A stretch of 64,000 nt of DNA, taken from the NCBI RefSeq assembly GCF_005116505.1, contig NZ_SWBR01000003.1, positions 124,001-188,000 on the forward strand, given 5' to 3'. The DNA is from Pedobacter polaris. GTDB taxonomy: Bacteria > Bacteroidota > Bacteroidia > Sphingobacteriales > Sphingobacteriaceae. A program made the position numbers and the translations under genes. Of the stretch, positions 39,279 through 49,133 are shown piece by piece. Under the pieces are notes generated by a model, which did not search any database, was not told the DNA's origin, and was given only the letters and a program-made list of their open reading frames with translations. Every line of letters starts with the position of its first letter. Position 1 is the first letter of the stretch.

Positions 39279-42200
39279 GGAAGGCCTCGTTCGGTTCTGT
39301 AGTCCGCACCTGTGAACAGTTGTTTTCGGACGGATAGGGTGGTGATTTTTCGTCCGAGCGTGAAAGTGTCAAGATCGGCAGCTGGTCATCATCTTTTGCG
39401 GTCATCCCTTTCAATAATTTTGTAAAATCAAAGCATTTGGAAACGATCACGTTCACCACTCCATTTGCCTTTTGCACTTTGCCCTCTACCATCAGCAGCC
39501 TAGAATGCAGGATTTCCTTGCGGTAGGTCTCAAACAATTTTTCAAAGACCACAAGATTGGAAAGCCCGGTTTCGTCCTCGATCGAGATAAAGCAGACCCC
39601 GCCGGCAGTTCCAGGGCGCTGGCGCACGATAACAAGGCCTGCAATCTTGGCCATACGCCCATCGTCGGTATCTCGGATTTCCTGCGAGGATTTAACATTG
39701 AAGAGCCTCAGTTTTTCGCGCACCAGACTTACTGGATGGGCCTTTAGCGATAGGGCAGTAGAGGTATAGTCCTGTACCACGTGCTCGCCCTTGGTCATCA
39801 AGGGCAATTGGATCTGCTGTTCCTTGTACGATTCTGAGGGCTGTCCTTCAAAAACGCCAATTGGTCGATCCTTTAGCGCGGATACTTCCCATAGTGCCTG
39901 ACGACGGTCCAGTCCCATCGAGCGGAAAGCATCTGCATCGGCCAGCCGTTCCAAAGCTCCCATAGAAACACCTGCATCTAAAAGCGAATGCACGTTGTGG
40001 TAACCATTTCCCCTTCCCAGGACCAAAGCCTCCATATCATCTTCCCTGATCCCGGAAATCTGTCGAAACCCTAAACGAAGTGCACAATATTTGCCCGTTT
40101 TTTCCTGCAAAAAGTTATCCCAGAGCGATACGTTCACATCGATTTCCCGAACTTCTACGCCGTGGTTGCGTGCATCGATGACCAGCTGGGCCGGCTGATA
40201 AAAGCCCATGGGCATGGAGTTCAGGATTGCGCAGGCGAATACATCTGGATAATAACATTTCAGCCAGCAGGATACATACACGAGCAAGGCAAAGCTAGCG
40301 GCATGGCTTTCGGGAAATCCGTAACTTCCAAATCCCTCCAACTGCTTGAAAACCCGCCTTGCAAACTCTTCGGTATAGCCCTTGGCGGTCATGCCGTCAA
40401 CCAGTTTTTTTTCGAACTTGGTCACCATGCCGTGCATCTTAAAGGTGGCCATACTACGGCGAAGTTCATCGGCTTCGGCAGGGGTAAAGCCGGCTGCCAC
40501 TATCGCTATCTTCATCGCCTGTTCCTGAAAGAGCGGTACGCCTAGCGTTTTGCCCAAAATATCTTCGAGTTCCTTGGACGGATATTCCACAGGTTCCTCG
40601 CCATTTCGCCTTCTAAGATATGGATGGACCATATCGCCCTGTATGGGTCCTGGGCGGACTATTGCCACTTCGATCACCAGGTCATAAAAGCATTGTGGGC
40701 GCAAACGTGGCAACATCTGCTGCTGGGCACGGCTTTCGATCTGGAATACACCAATGGTATCCGCATTAGAAATCATTTCATAGACCTTTGGATCCTCTTC
40801 CTTATTGATGGATGCCAAGGTCAGGTCGAGATCATAATGCTTTTTGGCCAGGTCAAATCCCTTTCGGATGCAGGTCAGCATGCCCAGGGCGAGTACATCG
40901 ATCTTCAGAAACCCGAGCGCATCGATGTCATCCTTGTTCCATTCTATGTTGGTCCGGTCTTCCATCCGGGCATGGAAAATCGGGCAAAGGTCGGTAAGTT
41001 TCCCCCGGGTAATCACAAATCCCCCGGTATGCTGGCCCAGCTGGCGCGGAAATCCCATCATCTGCCTAGTGAGGTCCAGTACCTTTACCAATAGCGGGTC
41101 GCGGGGGTTCAGCCCCTGCTCGCTGACACGGTCACTCTCAAACCATTCATCGGTAAATTCCCAAATGGAAGCTGAAAGTCTATCTATGGTGTCGGTCGAT
41201 AGGCCCATGGCTTTTCCCACATCCCGGAGTGCTCCCTTTTGGTGGAGCTGGGTAACCGTGGCCACGATGGCTGCACGGTCCCTGCCATATTTGTTGTAGA
41301 TGTACTGGATAACTTCTTCACGGCGCTCGTGCTCAAAGTCTACGTCGATATCTGGCGGTTCGTTCCTAGCTGAAGAAATAAAACGTTCGAACAAAAGATC
41401 GAACTTGGTCGGATCGACCGAGGTGATGCCAAGGCAGTAGCAGATGGTGGAATTGGCGGCGGAGCCCCTTCCCTGGCAGAGGATCTTTTGGCCGCGGGCA
41501 AAGCGCACAATGTCATATACCGTGAGGAAGTAGCTCGCATAGTTCATTTCCTTCACGAAGTTCATCTCATGGTTGATGTTGGTAGTGACCTTTTCTGGAA
41601 GCGGCAGTCCGAACATTTCCTCGGCTCCCTTCCAGGTCAGATATTCAAGTTCCTCTTGTGGCGCCCTATCACCAGATAAAATTTCCTCGGGGTAGACATA
41701 TTCCAGGGAGTCCAGGGTGAACTGGCATTTTTCGGCAATTGTTATTGTATTTTCTATGGCTTCGGGATACTGTCGGAAGAGCCGCTGCATTTCCTCAATG
41801 GGTTTAAGGTGCCTTTCAGCATTCATCATCAAACGAAAGCCAGCATTGTGGATGGTGCATTTCTCGCGGACGCAGATCAATATATCCTGCAGTTCGCGTC
41901 TCTGGGCATGATGGTAATACACATCATTAGTTGCGACCAGCGGAACGTTCAGTTTTTTACTCAGCTCATCCAATCGGAAAAGCCTTTTTTGGTCCTGGCC
42001 TTGGTAAGATCTGTTTGCTGCTAAATAGAGAGAACCGTTTAAATTTTCTTTGTACTCTTTCAGGGCTTGGGGGAAGCTGAGATCAAAATCAAATCCCTTA
42101 CCCAGTACATCAGGCGGTATGGTGATAAAAATAATATCTTTTTGGTTTGCAAAAACATCTGCTTTGTATAGATAGCATTTGCCCTTTTCTGCCCGAAAGT

Positions 42201-42486
42201 TTCCTTCGCTTAGCATCGCAGATAAACGACCGTAGGCTTCGCGGTTAGTTGGATATGCGAGCAGGGAAGGTCCGTCCAAAAGATCCAACCTGCATGCGGG
42301 AATGATTTTAATGTCAAGTTTTCTGGCCGCGGAATGCGCACGGACAATCCCTGCCAGAGAGTTCACGTCGGTAATGGCAATCTTGGGGTAGCCAAATGAG
42401 GCTGCCTGCTCAATGAGCTCCTCTGGATGGGAAGCACCCCGCAAGAAGCTGAAGTTGGAAGTGACCTGTAGTTCGCAGTAGCCCAT
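39256..42486 (-). CDS. dnaE2: Error-prone DNA polymerase III alpha subunit (DnaE2/ImuC)
   Basis: The 1076-aa polymerase carries out damage-induced mutagenic synthesis with ImuA and ImuB. An N-terminal PHP domain (ELQVTSNFSFLRGASHPEEL), the polymerase palm with PPDIDVDFEHERREE and the finger segments with GFPESHAASFALLVY are clear. A C-terminal OB-fold (KIAGLVIVRQRPGTAGGVCF) follows. Length matches DnaE2. It lies 23 bases after imuB. Confidence 0.96.
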   Translation of the reverse strand: MGYCELQVTSNFSFLRGASHPEELIEQAASFGYPKIAITDVNSLAGIVRAHSAARKLDIKIIPACRLDLLDGPSLLAYPTNREAYGRLSAMLSEGNFRAEKGKCYLYKADVFANQKDIIFITIPPDVLGKGFDFDLSFPQALKEYKENLNGSLYLAANRSYQGQDQKRLFRLDELSKKLNVPLVATNDVYYHHAQRRELQDILICVREKCTIHNAGFRLMMNAERHLKPIEEMQRLFRQYPEAIENTITIAEKCQFTLDSLEYVYPEEILSGDRAPQEELEYLTWKGAEEMFGLPLPEKVTTNINHEMNFVKEMNYASYFLTVYDIVRFARGQKILCQGRGSAANSTICYCLGITSVDPTKFDLLFERFISSARNEPPDIDVDFEHERREEVIQYIYNKYGRDRAAIVATVTQLHQKGALRDVGKAMGLSTDTIDRLSASIWEFTDEWFESDRVSEQGLNPRDPLLVKVLDLTRQMMGFPRQLGQHTGGFVITRGKLTDLCPIFHARMEDRTNIEWNKDDIDALGFLKIDVLALGMLTCIRKGFDLAKKHYDLDLTLASINKEEDPKVYEMISNADTIGVFQIESRAQQQMLPRLRPQCFYDLVIEVAIVRPGPIQGDMVHPYLRRRNGEEPVEYPSKELEDILGKTLGVPLFQEQAMKIAIVAAGFTPAEADELRRSMATFKMHGMVTKFEKKLVDGMTAKGYTEEFARRVFKQLEGFGSYGFPESHAASFALLVYVSCWLKCYYPDVFACAILNSMPMGFYQPAQLVIDARNHGVEVREIDVNVSLWDNFLQEKTGKYCALRLGFRQISGIREDDMEALVLGRGNGYHNVHSLLDAGVSMGALERLADADAFRSMGLDRRQALWEVSALKDRPIGVFEGQPSESYKEQQIQLPLMTKGEHVVQDYTSTALSLKAHPVSLVREKLRLFNVKSSQEIRDTDDGRMAKIAGLVIVRQRPGTAGGVCFISIEDETGLSNLVVFEKLFETYRKEILHSRLLMVEGKVQKANGVVNVIVSKCFDFTKLLKGMTAKDDDQLPILTLSRSDEKSPPYPSENNCSQVRTTEPNEAFHGGRNFK

Positions 42487-42509
42487 AATCGTTTTCTCCT
42501 TTTCATTTG

Positions 42510-44003
42510 TTATGCAAAAAATCCGTGCAGGAACCAGGCTGAATGCTCTTCGTCATAGTGACCTGATCTGAACACCCAGTACCGCCTGCCCTTGTCATCT
42601 TCCAGGATATAATAGTCGCGGTGTTCGCCGGGCTCCATCCACCATTCCCGCTCGATACGTTCCGGTCCATCGGCTTTTCTCACCAGGTGCAGTTCATCCC
42701 TGTAGCGAAAGTTCATCGGCGGATAATCGGGTATTGGCGCGGTCACCTGGATCGAGGCTGGTTTGTGCAGCATTTCCATCGGGCGTGGATTTGATTTTTG
42801 CCATTTGATCTCGGTTTTTTCCTCTAGTGAAACCGCTGGTCGGAGGGAACGCTCAGGCCAGTAATGCGCCTGCGGGATATATCTTCTAATCGCCTGTGGC
42901 CCAACTTTTCCGGCAAGCCTGTCAAGGAGTTGGGCTAAACTTTGGTCGGCAAGGCCTGGTTTTCCGCTCCATAGCTTTTCCTGTGCAACGTGTACGGGCT
43001 CGGTCTTGGTAGCGGTCAAGATGAACAGTTCGATGCCAAGGTCTGGCTCAATCTGGTCGATTTTGAGTTCAAACAGTTTGGCCAGATGGGGTACGAGATG
43101 GGTAGGCTGGTTGGTGCCGATCTTGGTTTCGGTAACACGTCCATCCAAGCGGTAGCCTTTCAACTCTGCCGATCTTATGCCAAGCCCTTCCTTTGCAAGC
43201 CTCTCACATAGGGCCTGCAAAAGTTTTTCTATGGCGATTTCGATTGCTGGCTTGGTGCGGATCGGTTCCAAACAGAAAAGCCTTTCTTCGTATGGCGGTT
43301 TAACAATGATGGGGATGATGGTTTCTTCCTCGGTGCCAAGGGCCTGGCTGAGCCTCAACAAGAATTCCTGTCCAAATCTTCTGCGGAGCATTGAAGCTGG
43401 CAATTGGATGAACTTTCCAATCTTATCAAAACCCAGTTTGTGCAGGCGCTGGATGATATGCTGTTCCAATCGCAGTGCCATTGGGGGAAGATTCAAAAGT
43501 GCGTTATACTGTTGACCTTGTCCAATGATCGGGGATTTCCTGCCCAGCCTAGCCACTGCCCAAGAAGTGCCAATGGTGTCAGAGATTGCGCCTCGACAGT
43601 TATAACCGGATTCTTTTAACTTATTCAATATGCTTTCCAGGTATTTTTCTTCACCGCCCAAAAGGTGTGAACAGCCACTGGAATCCAGGATAATCCCATC
43701 GGGAAGGTCAATGGCCACGATCGGAGAATACCTAATCGCCCATTTGCCGATACGAATGAGTAACTTCTTATTGAAATCGATCTTGTCATCAAAGGCAAGG
43801 ATATCAGGGACAAGCGCCTTGGCATCAGCAAGGACTGAGTTTGCAAATATACCCTGTTTTTCAGCTTCCTTGGATGAGGCGGTCACCATGATGCGGTTGC
43901 CCTGGGACATGGTGAATACATAGACCTTGTCCTTAAGTTCTGGTTTCTTAATGGCCAGGTAATCGCATAAGAGATTGGTGAAATAAATACTTAAATACCT
44001 CAT
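42510..44003 (-). CDS. imuB: ImuB, catalytically inactive Y-family polymerase-like protein
   Basis: The 497-aa protein has a Y-family polymerase fold (RYLSIYFTNLLCDYLAIKKP at the start, GLAEDRSL-type elements later) without the catalytic acids: DxD is missing in SIYFTNL and SIDE is replaced by ILDSSGCSHL, as in ImuB. ImuB acts as the hub linking the sliding clamp, DnaE2 and ImuA. Its start overlaps the imuA stop by 4 bases. Confidence 0.93.
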   Translation of the reverse strand: MRYLSIYFTNLLCDYLAIKKPELKDKVYVFTMSQGNRIMVTASSKEAEKQGIFANSVLADAKALVPDILAFDDKIDFNKKLLIRIGKWAIRYSPIVAIDLPDGIILDSSGCSHLLGGEEKYLESILNKLKESGYNCRGAISDTIGTSWAVARLGRKSPIIGQGQQYNALLNLPPMALRLEQHIIQRLHKLGFDKIGKFIQLPASMLRRRFGQEFLLRLSQALGTEEETIIPIIVKPPYEERLFCLEPIRTKPAIEIAIEKLLQALCERLAKEGLGIRSAELKGYRLDGRVTETKIGTNQPTHLVPHLAKLFELKIDQIEPDLGIELFILTATKTEPVHVAQEKLWSGKPGLADQSLAQLLDRLAGKVGPQAIRRYIPQAHYWPERSLRPAVSLEEKTEIKWQKSNPRPMEMLHKPASIQVTAPIPDYPPMNFRYRDELHLVRKADGPERIEREWWMEPGEHRDYYILEDDKGRRYWVFRSGHYDEEHSAWFLHGFFA

Positions 44004-44752
44004 GCGATCAGCCCCCTTTCCGGTAATGTAGTCGTTTGGGGCTGGGGATTTGTCTCTTGGCTTTCAAAAGGAGCAAATTTGTCCTCTGCCCATTCGATAT
44101 AAAACTTTCCGCCTTCACCATTTTTTACCTTTAGCAGGTTCACTTCCCATCTTGGGTTCCCTACGCCAGGTATTCCCTCCAATATTTCTGTGGGCTGGGG
44201 CTTGATCTGCCATCTTGCGCTGCAAGCTGTTGCAGATAAGCTGCGCTTAGGCTCTTTTCTAAGCAATATCCCAGTCACGTGGCTTTTTTCTGTTGCCAGT
44301 TGCAATCTTCTACTTTGGGCAAAATCAATATCAGGAAGTTCAGCAAGGACGCAGGCCAGACCCTCGCATTTTAGCGCCTCTTCCATGACCGAAAGGATTT
44401 CCTTGGTGTAATAGAGATCCAAAAAAATGATTTGCTGGGGATCTACACCATAGGTTTCAAGTGATGGTGGAAATAGTTTACGGTTGTGACTGATCCATAG
44501 GCAGCTGTTTCCATTTCTCATGAGCTTTGCCAGCAGCCCTGCAATAAAGCCTTCACTGGCTGCAGCGTCTTCTGGGTGTTCGGCCAAGAACTCGTGGATG
44601 GTGCCGGTCGGGAAAACATCGTTAGGGAAACATGCTTCGATTTCGCCTAGCCCAAAACCATCACTCGTGGCTATAGGGCTGGGTTTAAATCCCTGCGCCG
44701 CTGAAATCTGCTGTCTGAGCCTAGCTAATATTTCCTGTTTTTCCCCTGTCAT
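44000..44752 (-). CDS. imuA: ImuA, RecA-like mutasome protein
   Basis: From ATG 44752 the protein has 250 residues (a GTG at 44767 would add five). It resembles ImuA: IEACFPNDVFPTGTIHEFL, NGNSCLWISHNRKLFPPSLE and the FLDLYYTKEILSVMEEALKC stretch are typical RecA/SulA-like features. No Walker A motif is visible. It heads the minus-strand operon behind a palindromic operator, and its product probably binds RecA or ImuB. Confidence 0.88.
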   Translation of the reverse strand: MTGEKQEILARLRQQISAAQGFKPSPIATSDGFGLGEIEACFPNDVFPTGTIHEFLAEHPEDAAASEGFIAGLLAKLMRNGNSCLWISHNRKLFPPSLETYGVDPQQIIFLDLYYTKEILSVMEEALKCEGLACVLAELPDIDFAQSRRLQLATEKSHVTGILLRKEPKRSLSATACSARWQIKPQPTEILEGIPGVGNPRWEVNLLKVKNGEGGKFYIEWAEDKFAPFESQETNPQPQTTTLPERGLIA

Positions 44753-44798
44753 CGTTGCCTTTCTCACGCTATTGGTTTGCGTAAGACTTTATTAACAA

Positions 44799-44844
44799 CA
44801 AAGCTATTACTAAAATTGTTAGTATTTACTAACAATTTTAGTAA
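44799..44844 (-). promoter_or_regulatory. imu operon promoter with abutting 18-bp palindrome
   Basis: On the minus strand TAGCTTTG (44799-44806) matches the Bacteroidota -7 box TAnnTTTG, 32 bases upstream of GTG 44767. Directly upstream is a perfect palindrome with arms TTACTAAAATTGTTAGTA (44807-44824) and its reverse complement (44827-44844), with a 2-base centre. No TTG lies at the -33 distance. The palindrome covers the -33 region, as an operator would, and a damage-responsive repressor is likely. Confidence 0.7.
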
Positions 44845-44888
44845 AGTTATAAACAGTAAATTCTCAAGATGGCCTATATTTAACTACT

Positions 44889-46559
44889 CTACTCAAATAG
44901 TAATCTTGCCTTTTTCATTACTCGCGTGTAATTTGGACGAATATCATGTCGATTCAAAGTGTTGTAAAACGGCGGTATAATTTTATATTTCTGGGAAAAA
45001 TTGTACGTCAGTAATTCAAATAATTTCCCGGGTCGGCTTTTTAAAATATGTTCCATATTCTCTAAATCACTTACATGCAATAAGGTAAGTGGATAGACGT
45101 AATTAGATTTATCATCATAACCATTCATCAACTCCGAAAATCGCTTATTAAAAATATGCGCCATGAAAGGCGTTTGTAGACTCCTTTCATTAAAAATTAT
45201 CACTGGCCATATTCTAAGTGTTTGGTGTTCAATGATGTTAACATCAATATCGGTGAAATTTCTTTTGAAAGATTTAATATTGTTCACCAATTGATCAATA
45301 CCAAAATCTTTGAAGAATTTTGCCCTATTCGATTTGTAAAGTTCACTAATATTGCCAGAATATTTTTCTTTATCGTAAATAGAGGTGGATTTAACTTCAG
45401 CCAGCATTATTCTATTGTGGTTCCTCAAATAGACATCGCCACATTCTATCAATTTCTTGTCGATTTTAATCTTGAGTTGATCAAATGTCCTTAGGACGAA
45501 ATTTCGATGGTCGTTAAATGAATATCTTAGGTTTTTTTCGATATAGTCCTCAAAGAAATAGCCAATGATTGCCTTGTAATCCTGCATGGTGAATGGACTA
45601 CCATTGGATAACTGCTTGTTTCTAAGAAAATCAAAGTAGAAATCATTTATGAACTGTTGATAAGCTTTTTCCAATAAAATGGAAATGTCTAATAACATGA
45701 AATTGTTTTTGTCCCTTTTGAAAAAAGGGTTTTTACGTATGTTAAGCAGTTTAAAAGTGTCCGTAGTTTCAAACTTTTCAGAAAATTTGTTAAAAAAGGC
45801 AACATATTTTTCGTTTTCCCTTAATGTGTAATAGAAATCCAAATCTGCGCTTTTGTTATTATTCGCAATCCACATACGGTGCAATTCATGTATAAATTCC
45901 TTAATCGTCAAATTGTAGGTACTTTTGAAATATTCAAGGATGTATCCCTTTGTTTTTGATTGCCGAGTTAAAAAATCCATAAGCTCCCAACCGCGATGAA
46001 CAGTAAAGAATGGATCAACATACAAGAGTAGCTCGGAAATAGGTATCAATTTTGGGTTAAGGGTTTCAAAATCTATAGGTTCATTCTCATCATTGTCCTT
46101 AATTTTCGTAATCTCATCATTAACAGATAATAGGTATTGGAGCAATAAGTCCCAATTGTTTTCATTGCTTAATCTGAAACCATCAACATTTGACATGTTG
46201 CTCTGAATGATTTCCTCTAAAGCAAAAAGGCAGGTTTGCCTTGTGAAGATAAACGATTTTTTACCACCCGTTACATTATCTAAGGCCCTACCGTAGTCAT
46301 TGAACATGTTCTGATCCCTACCACAAAAATTAAATAATTCTCTTCGCTGGGTGCTAAAATTGATGTCAATGGTTTTCGATTTTTTTGGTTTTAATCTATA
46401 ATTAAGGGCTGCAATTTCTCCGATTATAATGTCTTTAGACATTTTGGAAATTAAGCTCAGCCTATCAGAAGGTGCTGGCCTGCGAAATATATCCTTATAC
46501 CCAACAATGAAATTACTTGTTGGAAGACCATTGGCAGGTAGAGGTTTTGACGTTTTCAT
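44889..46559 (-). CDS. Putative PD-(D/E)xK nuclease-like protein
   Basis: The 556-aa protein is mostly unrecognised, but residues about 335-390 carry a PD-(D/E)xK signature: GYFFEDYIEKNLRYSF (helix Glu), LIECGDVYLRNHNRIMLAEV (Asp then Glu), and the Lys of EVKSTS. It is the last of three minus-strand genes with 3- and 2-base gaps. A nuclease effector next to an HNH-like protein suggests a defence or restriction role, but the system is unnamed. Confidence 0.6.
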   Translation of the reverse strand: MKTSKPLPANGLPTSNFIVGYKDIFRRPAPSDRLSLISKMSKDIIIGEIAALNYRLKPKKSKTIDINFSTQRRELFNFCGRDQNMFNDYGRALDNVTGGKKSFIFTRQTCLFALEEIIQSNMSNVDGFRLSNENNWDLLLQYLLSVNDEITKIKDNDENEPIDFETLNPKLIPISELLLYVDPFFTVHRGWELMDFLTRQSKTKGYILEYFKSTYNLTIKEFIHELHRMWIANNNKSADLDFYYTLRENEKYVAFFNKFSEKFETTDTFKLLNIRKNPFFKRDKNNFMLLDISILLEKAYQQFINDFYFDFLRNKQLSNGSPFTMQDYKAIIGYFFEDYIEKNLRYSFNDHRNFVLRTFDQLKIKIDKKLIECGDVYLRNHNRIMLAEVKSTSIYDKEKYSGNISELYKSNRAKFFKDFGIDQLVNNIKSFKRNFTDIDVNIIEHQTLRIWPVIIFNERSLQTPFMAHIFNKRFSELMNGYDDKSNYVYPLTLLHVSDLENMEHILKSRPGKLFELLTYNFSQKYKIIPPFYNTLNRHDIRPNYTRVMKKARLLFE

Positions 46560-46562
46560 CTA

Positions 46563-47882
46563 CTAGAATATTTTGATAGAACCAGTTTCAAGCCATTTGG
46601 GTATTTTTATGTGAGCTGCCTTGGGGTGGGCCTGAAAAATATATCGCAATGCAGTAATTGAATGCAATGCTTTTATCATCATCTGTTTTTGCTTTTCTAC
46701 AAAAACCTTATCATAAAAATTTTCATTTATCCGGTGTGCGGGATCTTGCCGCTCCCGTCTAATTTCCTTGATTGGACCGAAAACTTCGTCTAGTGGCTTT
46801 TTGTCAGCAGCTTTATAATTTTTCTCTACAAACGCCTGGAGAAGAACTATGGTTCCTTTTCCTTTTCTCTCAACTACGCCATCAGAAACCGGAAGAAATT
46901 CCCACGTATCTATCTTGCCCTCAAAAAATGTTTTATTTATGTTTTCAGAATACATTTTATCAAGTAGAAGGATAAATGAGTTGTAATTCTCAAGTGTTGG
47001 TGTCATGAAAAAGGTAAATTCTTTTGGTCTTTTATCATCCTCGAAGGTTTTCCTGAACAATGGAACTCCAAAGATTGCTTCCGAAATTTCGTTCAGTAAT
47101 TTTTGCTGACCAATAAAGGCCTTGAAAATAGAATAGGAAGTGGTCCAGGTACCGACAATGGTATTGTCGTAATATTCCTTAAGTATCTGGCAGTTATCCT
47201 TGCGTATTTTGCTTTTCCAGTATACCTGGTGTTCTGGTGTCAAGTCACTGAGATATCTTAGGTAAACGACTGCCACACGACCACCTTTCTCGTCGGTTCC
47301 AAGCCCAAAGGTCTGCATGAAGAACTTATCTTCCTCCCTTAGTTCCGATGCTTTTTCTTCGGTTTCATGATAGGAAATCTTGCCAGAATAATCCTCAAAG
47401 TCAAAACTGAACCTCGGGTCTTTAAGATAGCGATCTAGTACTTCAACATCAAAATAGATTGGCTTTAACTGTGGTTCACCTAGGGCTAACCGTTTTGTAA
47501 ATGGCGATTCGGCATATTCATCTACATTCCTTTTTTGCCGCAAAAGATTTTCAGTCGGATATAGGCACACCGGATGGCTTTGTGATACAAAATCTGGCCC
47601 ACCTTTTATCTTTAAGATGATTTTTGTTTCATTCTGCTTGGCTTCCTCCAATTTTTGAAGCTGGTGAGCAAAGGTATAAGATCCTAATGAAATGATATGT
47701 GGATTGGTACCTGTCTGGATTGTAACCTTGTCTTCTTCAACCAATATCTTAACTATTTCTATAATCTCACTTGGATCCTCCTTCATCTTTATTTGCAAAG
47801 CCGATAGGGGAATACCGTTAAAGTCTTTTGACTTTACATAAAAAGAAAGGATCTCCTGAAGTACTTTTTCTTTGATTTCCAT
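46563..47882 (-). CDS. Unknown protein with winged-helix-like N-terminus
   Basis: The 439-aa protein begins with a winged-helix-like segment (KVLQEILSFYVKSKDFNGIP, SALQIKM, EIIEIVKILVEEDKVTI, about 5-60). The rest is unrecognised: YFDVEVLDRYLKDPRF, FGLGTDEKGGRVAVVYLRYL and a C-terminal PAHRINENFYDK. It lies between the HNH-like and the nuclease-like genes and is probably a core part of the same three-gene operon. Confidence 0.55.
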   Translation of the reverse strand: MEIKEKVLQEILSFYVKSKDFNGIPLSALQIKMKEDPSEIIEIVKILVEEDKVTIQTGTNPHIISLGSYTFAHQLQKLEEAKQNETKIILKIKGGPDFVSQSHPVCLYPTENLLRQKRNVDEYAESPFTKRLALGEPQLKPIYFDVEVLDRYLKDPRFSFDFEDYSGKISYHETEEKASELREEDKFFMQTFGLGTDEKGGRVAVVYLRYLSDLTPEHQVYWKSKIRKDNCQILKEYYDNTIVGTWTTSYSIFKAFIGQQKLLNEISEAIFGVPLFRKTFEDDKRPKEFTFFMTPTLENYNSFILLLDKMYSENINKTFFEGKIDTWEFLPVSDGVVERKGKGTIVLLQAFVEKNYKAADKKPLDEVFGPIKEIRRERQDPAHRINENFYDKVFVEKQKQMMIKALHSITALRYIFQAHPKAAHIKIPKWLETGSIKIF

Positions 47883-47884
47883 TT

Positions 47885-48892
47885 TTATTCTTTCGGTATT
47901 ACTCCTAAATCTTGCATTGCTTTGATTATGGCAATTGTTTTTCCCTCTGGTGAATAGCGATGGCCAAGTGGTATTTCATCCTGTTCAATGTTTTTCTTAA
48001 TGGCGGATTTTAGCTCGTCATCCATTTTGCCATTCCCTCCAAGGAATACATGCAGTTCGTCAAGGTCATTGTCCAGGACTTCCATAAAATCTTCGGCGAG
48101 CATCATTGTAAACTCAGCGATGGCGTGCTCTAGCATTTCATGATTAACAGGCATTGACTGCTCTCCGTTTTCGACATTATTTAATGGGGCATCATTCATT
48201 GCATCTTCAAAGCCAAAGAACGCCACCTTCTGTTTTTCAGCATCCTGATCAAAAGTCATTTTGATTACCTGATCTCCGATGGCTGCATAATATGGATTGG
48301 TTTGGTTATGTCCAAAGTTTACAAATCCATCTCTATCTTCTTGGTAACCTTCGATTTTAAGGAGTCGGTATTTTATGCCAGTGAAGTCTGCTTCGGATTC
48401 TTCGGTTTTTAATCCATTGTTCAAAAATATTCTCAGCAGCTCTTCGTGCTCATCCGACAACTTTATTGCCAGTGTCCCAGAAACTGAGGCTCTCCAAAAT
48501 ACAGAAGCCCAAAAAAGCGTTGAAAGCTGCGGGTCATCATTGCTTTTGAAGGTAGTTTTTTCGAATTTTTCTATGCTAGGTGAATAGGAATGTTCAATTT
48601 CCGCAAGTTTTTTCTCACAATCAGAACACAGCAAAAAATCTACTATCATTTCAGACCGTGAGCCCGCAATCAGCTCATCTGTGACTTCACCATAAGTTTC
48701 CTCTAGTTTCTCCGGCTGAATGGACCTTCCAAAATAACCCTTGACATTCCCATTGCCTATCCTAAAACCAAATTCCAAGTCCCGTTTGTCGCTTCCATCC
48801 AGATTGTCCACCCTCTTTAAGAGAAAATGTGGTATGATATGAGATCCTGTTTTATCAGCCTCATTTTTTTTGCAAAGTTCACATAATTTCAT
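47885..48892 (-). CDS. HNH-like zinc-binding protein
   Basis: From ATG 48892 the protein has 335 residues starting MKLCELCKKNEADKTGSHII. CELC (residues 3-6), a SHIIPHFL motif and a later CSDC (about residue 90) form an HNH-like zinc fold, as in nuclease-like proteins found in defence loci. The remainder is acidic and helical. Upstream starts at 48991 or 48937 add a hydrophobic segment and look unlikely. It is the first gene of the minus-strand operon. Confidence 0.6.
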   Translation of the reverse strand: MKLCELCKKNEADKTGSHIIPHFLLKRVDNLDGSDKRDLEFGFRIGNGNVKGYFGRSIQPEKLEETYGEVTDELIAGSRSEMIVDFLLCSDCEKKLAEIEHSYSPSIEKFEKTTFKSNDDPQLSTLFWASVFWRASVSGTLAIKLSDEHEELLRIFLNNGLKTEESEADFTGIKYRLLKIEGYQEDRDGFVNFGHNQTNPYYAAIGDQVIKMTFDQDAEKQKVAFFGFEDAMNDAPLNNVENGEQSMPVNHEMLEHAIAEFTMMLAEDFMEVLDNDLDELHVFLGGNGKMDDELKSAIKKNIEQDEIPLGHRYSPEGKTIAIIKAMQDLGVIPKE

Positions 48893-49059
48893 TGTATTCA
48901 GTTTAGGTACAAGATAGTGTTTTTCATTAAAATTCATCTTTGATCTTAAACCGACAATAATCAGGAAAAAGCAAGGAACAGACTGTTTCATACTTACAAA
49001 TTGAACATTCTATCGGTTAAGTGCTTTTTATAAATGTGGACTTTAAGGGTAATGTTTAT

Positions 49060-49067
49060 TACTTTTG
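49060..49067 (+). promoter_or_regulatory. Possible -7 promoter box for the DUF4365 gene
   Basis: TACTTTTG fits TAnnTTTG and lies about 70 bases upstream of the plus-strand start at 49134, in the divergent gap to the HNH-like gene. No good -33 TTG is at the right distance. Confidence 0.35.
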
Positions 49068-49133
49068 CGGTTAGCATTTGACCAATCTTAAAGAGAACTT
49101 TTTACTAACTTAGCTTGAATTAATGCTTTAATA

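Noticed and set aside
39472..42024. Several plus-strand open frames opposite dnaE2
   Set aside because: All are antisense shadows of a conserved polymerase gene with strong codon bias.
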